The notes under the pieces are model-generated. The model did not search any database, was not told where the DNA came from, and worked only from the letters and a program-made list of their open reading frames with translations. A stretch of DNA of 64,000 nucleotides from an uncultured Lachnospiraceae bacterium (GTDB lineage: Bacteria; Bacillota; Clostridia; Lachnospirales; Lachnospiraceae): NCBI GenBank assembly GCA_910587295.1, contig CAJULP010000088.1:1-64000 (forward strand), given 5' to 3'. Within the stretch, counting starts at the first letter, position 1; every line of letters starts with the position of its first letter. Both the position numbers and the translations under genes were made by a program. Below are positions 61,351 through 64,000 of this stretch, piece by piece.

Positions 61351-62943
61351 CTATTTCAAGCTAGTTACCGCAGCATGTTCAATAGAAAGTCCTGCCATAT
61401 AACGCTTCATGAAATTTTCAAAACCTTCCACATCTTCTTCTACAGGTTCCATTTTACTTCCTGCTTGTCCGTTAAAAATCGTCTGGTTTAAAAATTCCTG
61501 AAGGCTTTCCTTTTCCTTTTTATTCTGCATATAAGACGCTAAGAGAGCAATTCCCCATGCACCGCCTTCCCCGGCTGTTTCCATTACAGACACCGGTGTG
61601 TTCATAGCTGCTGCCGCAATCCTCTGGCCTACGCCTTTCGTCTTAAACAAGCCGCCATGGCCAAACATTTCATCTACTTTTACCTCTTCTTCTTTAAACA
61701 AAAGATCCAATCCTGCTTTTAATGCGGCAAGGGATGAATATAAATGAGTCCTCATAAAATTTGCAAGAGTAAATTTATCTTCCGCCCGGCGCACAAATAA
61801 AGGCACTCCTTCATCAAATCCGGTAACCGGCTCTCCTGAAAAATAATTATAAGAAATCAATCCTCCGCAGTCTGCATCTCCTTCCAGCGCTTTATGATAC
61901 AGAAGGGAAAATAACTGGTTCTTATCAACTTTTGCACCAAGGCAGTCTGCAAATTCATCAAACAGATTTACCCATGCATTTAGGTCAGAAGTACAATTGT
62001 TACAATGTACCATGCCTACCAATGCACCATCCGGTGTGGTCACCAGATCGATCTCAGGATAAACCTTAGTCAATTCTTTTTCTAAAACGATCATGGCAAA
62101 TACAGAAGTTCCGGCAGACACATTTCCTGTTCTTACGGCAACACTGTTTGTTGCAGCCATACCTGTTCCCGCATCCCCCTCAGGAGGACATACCGGAATG
62201 CCCGGTTTTAAGTTTCCACTTGTATCAAGAAGAGCAGCCCCCTCTTTCGTCAATTCCCCGGCATTTTCCCCGGCTGTAAGTACTTTAGGGAAAATATCCT
62301 GTAATTTCCAGCTAAACCCTTCCGGTGCGGTCAATTCGTTAAACCGATCTACCATTTTCTGGTCAAAGTTTCCGGTTTTTATATCAATCGGAAACATACC
62401 GGAAGCATCTCCTACGCCAAGTACCTTTTTCCCGGTCAGTTTCCAATGAACATACCCTGCCAGTGTAGTAAAGAAAGCCACATCTTTTACGTGTTCTTCT
62501 TTATTTAAAATAGCCTGATATAAGTGGGAGATACTCCATCTCTGGGGAATATTATAGTTAAATTCCTTTGTCAGCTTCCCCGCTGCTTCTTCTGTAATGG
62601 TATTTCTCCATGTCCTGAAAGGAACAAGTAAGTTGTCCTCTTTGTCAAAAGCAAGATATCCATGCATCATAGCAGAAAATCCAATGGAACCAAATGTAGT
62701 GACAGTTGCCCCATACTGTTCTTTTACATCTTTTAACAAATCTTGATAACAATCCTGCAATCCTTCCCACACATCTTCCATGGTATAAGTCCAGATTCCA
62801 TTATCATACCGGTTTTCCCACTCATGACTGCCTGCCGCTAAAGGCGTTCCTTTTTCATTGATCAAGACTGCCTTGATTCTGGTAGATCCCAACTCAATAC
62901 CAAGGGAAGTTTTTCCCTCTTCGATCAATTGCTTTGTGTCCAT
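61351..62943 (-). CDS. FGGY-family pentulose kinase (probable ribulokinase role)
   Basis: 530 residues. ATP-binding start SLGIELGSTRIKAVLIN, then GFSAMMHGYLAFD, TFRTWRNTIT-like FRTWRNT, CPPEGDAGTGMAATNSVAVRTGNVSAGTS split over two segments, and GHGGLFKTKGVGQR. This divergent FGGY branch often replaces AraB in Lachnospiraceae ara operons, which fits its position before araD; xylulokinase remains possible. No araA in view. Confidence 0.82.
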   Translation of the reverse strand: MDTKQLIEEGKTSLGIELGSTRIKAVLINEKGTPLAAGSHEWENRYDNGIWTYTMEDVWEGLQDCYQDLLKDVKEQYGATVTTFGSIGFSAMMHGYLAFDKEDNLLVPFRTWRNTITEEAAGKLTKEFNYNIPQRWSISHLYQAILNKEEHVKDVAFFTTLAGYVHWKLTGKKVLGVGDASGMFPIDIKTGNFDQKMVDRFNELTAPEGFSWKLQDIFPKVLTAGENAGELTKEGAALLDTSGNLKPGIPVCPPEGDAGTGMAATNSVAVRTGNVSAGTSVFAMIVLEKELTKVYPEIDLVTTPDGALVGMVHCNNCTSDLNAWVNLFDEFADCLGAKVDKNQLFSLLYHKALEGDADCGGLISYNYFSGEPVTGFDEGVPLFVRRAEDKFTLANFMRTHLYSSLAALKAGLDLLFKEEEVKVDEMFGHGGLFKTKGVGQRIAAAAMNTPVSVMETAGEGGAWGIALLASYMQNKKEKESLQEFLNQTIFNGQAGSKMEPVEEDVEGFENFMKRYMAGLSIEHAAVTSLK

Positions 62944-63021
62944 ATTAGTAACCCCCTTTTGATTTTTAAATCATTTATTATAATAATACAACCAGTACCT
63001 TTCTCATTACAAGTAATATCT

Positions 63022-64000
63022 TTACAGAAAATGATAAGGTATTTTTTTTGCATCAGTATAATCCTGAATGTCTAAATAAATATAATATCCTTCCAAGCGT
63101 CCTGTTACAGAAGATACTTTATAAACATTATAGTCTTCCATTTTAAGTTCAGGGATACTGAAAACAACAATAGAATAATCACTAAAAGAAGAAATAGCGG
63201 CAACAGGATCGTCATTTTCATCTGCAATCATGATCATGTCGTTTTTTGATATTTTTTCTTCAAATTCCATGACCAAAAAGTCCTGTTTTGATTCAGCTTT
63301 TACTTCATCGTACATATTACCGTTTCCAAATACAATTCCCCCGTTTATATAAATACCTTCATCAGAATCTAACCCGCTGTCCATACTGTCAGGATGTGCG
63401 CAGGCAAATACATAGCCCCCGTTTATTACTAAATATCCATTAGAATCCAGTCCGTCCCCATCTTCTCCAAAACCGGAATTACAGATCACAGAACCTCCGT
63501 TTATTGTAAGTACGGAAACTCCGTTTTCATTTGTGTTAATGGAATCATTTGCTGCATTGATCTCTATATTACCACTATTGATCGTCAAATGAAGATGGCT
63601 GGATATTCCTTCATTTTGAGCATTGACTATAAGCTTTCCATTTTCATCGGAACAAATATTAAGAGAAACAAAGCTTTCTATAGCCCCGTCAAACTTATAT
63701 TTCTTTTTTGCTTTGTCCTTTTTGACATCTTCTTTTGTGGTTCCGTCTTCATAAATCCTTGCCACATAAGAACCGTTTATTACATTTCTACTATCTTTTG
63801 CAAGAATCAGGTTAAAACCGGCATCAGAGGTGTCCACATTTGGAGATACGTCTTTTTTCTTATCACTCCCACACTCATAAGCACTATAAACCAGTATAGA
63901 AGGTGCAATTGTACATGTAATTTCCGCATTATTTAAAATTAAATTGACTACTGAATCCGGATCATCTTTAGCATCTTTCCCAAGGTTAACAAAAATCTGA
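63022..64000 (-). CDS. Carbohydrate-binding-domain protein (DUF4353/Cthe_2159-like), partial
   Basis: The frame stays open to the right edge, so the N-terminus is missing; 326 residues are visible. Repeated beta-helix rungs with conserved INGG turns (LTINSGNIEINAAND, LTINGGSVICNSG, LVINGGYVFACAH, IYINGGIVFGNG) and Asp-rich loops (EDGDGLDSNG, SGLDSDEG) match the parallel beta-helix family that binds pectin or cellulose with calcium. Probably a secreted lipoprotein whose signal lies outside the window. Confidence 0.82.
   Translation of the reverse strand, partial: QIFVNLGKDAKDDPDSVVNLILNNAEITCTIAPSILVYSAYECGSDKKKDVSPNVDTSDAGFNLILAKDSRNVINGSYVARIYEDGTTKEDVKKDKAKKKYKFDGAIESFVSLNICSDENGKLIVNAQNEGISSHLHLTINSGNIEINAANDSINTNENGVSVLTINGGSVICNSGFGEDGDGLDSNGYLVINGGYVFACAHPDSMDSGLDSDEGIYINGGIVFGNGNMYDEVKAESKQDFLVMEFEEKISKNDMIMIADENDDPVAAISSFSDYSIVVFSIPELKMEDYNVYKVSSVTGRLEGYYIYLDIQDYTDAKKIPYHFL

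Noticed and set aside
61351..62943. Firm assignment as xylulokinase
   Set aside because: Position directly before araD and the divergent FGGY sequence leave ribulokinase at least as likely.

Overview
The window looks like a chromosome segment of a gut-type Lachnospiraceae (Clostridium cluster XIVa, Firmicutes). Supporting signs are strong AGGAGG-type ribosome sites, TTGACA/TATAAT promoters, sugar ABC importers that lack their own ATPase, GHKL/LytTR and YesN-type regulators, and Firmicutes-type RlmD, YhaM and DacF proteins. No species is assigned.

Bases 1 to about 9,100 are the integrase-proximal end of a prophage or phage-like island whose other end lies outside the window. It carries, on the minus strand, an early recombination module (XRE protein, small membrane protein, cold-shock protein, DUF1351, ERF annealing protein, NinB-like, HNH-like, replication-terminator-like). 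It then carries small accessory ORFs, an immunity switch (divergent XRE regulators with three operator-like sites), an ImmA/IrrE protease, a PH-domain protein and a tyrosine integrase beside the 3' end of an rRNA uracil methyltransferase gene. Inside it sits a 435-bp element bounded by a 31-bp inverted repeat. This element appears to hold a promoter, a highly structured noncoding RNA of about 275 nt and a terminator.

Bases 9,180 to 29,430 are core-like chromosome. They encode RlmD, YhaM, a membrane-anchored HtrA-like protein that has lost its catalytic residues, tRNA-Pro(CGG), a MATE exporter, a ten-gene Mrp-type cation/proton antiporter operon with four large antiporter-like subunits, thioredoxin, TrmB, a DacF-type carboxypeptidase, a DEDDh exonuclease and an ABC exporter.

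Bases 29,499 to 40,142 form a LacI-controlled catabolic cluster: SDR, DgaE/SelA-like PLP enzyme, AGE-family epimerase, sugar ABC importer, two RidA paralogues, an EF0837-type amidohydrolase and an RraA-like protein. The enzyme mix suggests breakdown of an amino sugar acid or related compound by an uncharacterised route. Palindromes matching TGYAAACGTTTRCA mark the lacI promoter and the middle of the operon.

Bases 40,156 to 50,577 hold an operon of two paralogous lipoproteins, a 790-aa binding protein with a propeller-like N-terminus, two MalF/MalG-type permeases and a HlyD-like adaptor. An OmpR-type two-component system is encoded nearby. Three promoters here share an identical direct-repeat geometry, which points to one regulon. 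An AAA ATPase of the DUF234 type with palindromic promoter sites lies between them.

Bases 50,595 to 64,000 carry a lipoprotein and an apparent operon of binding protein, GH42 and GH43 glycosidases and an AgrA/AgrC-type pair. A divergent YesN-type regulator, AraD, a FGGY pentulose kinase and a truncated carbohydrate-binding-domain protein follow. This last part fits arabinose-, xylose- or galactose-containing plant glycans.
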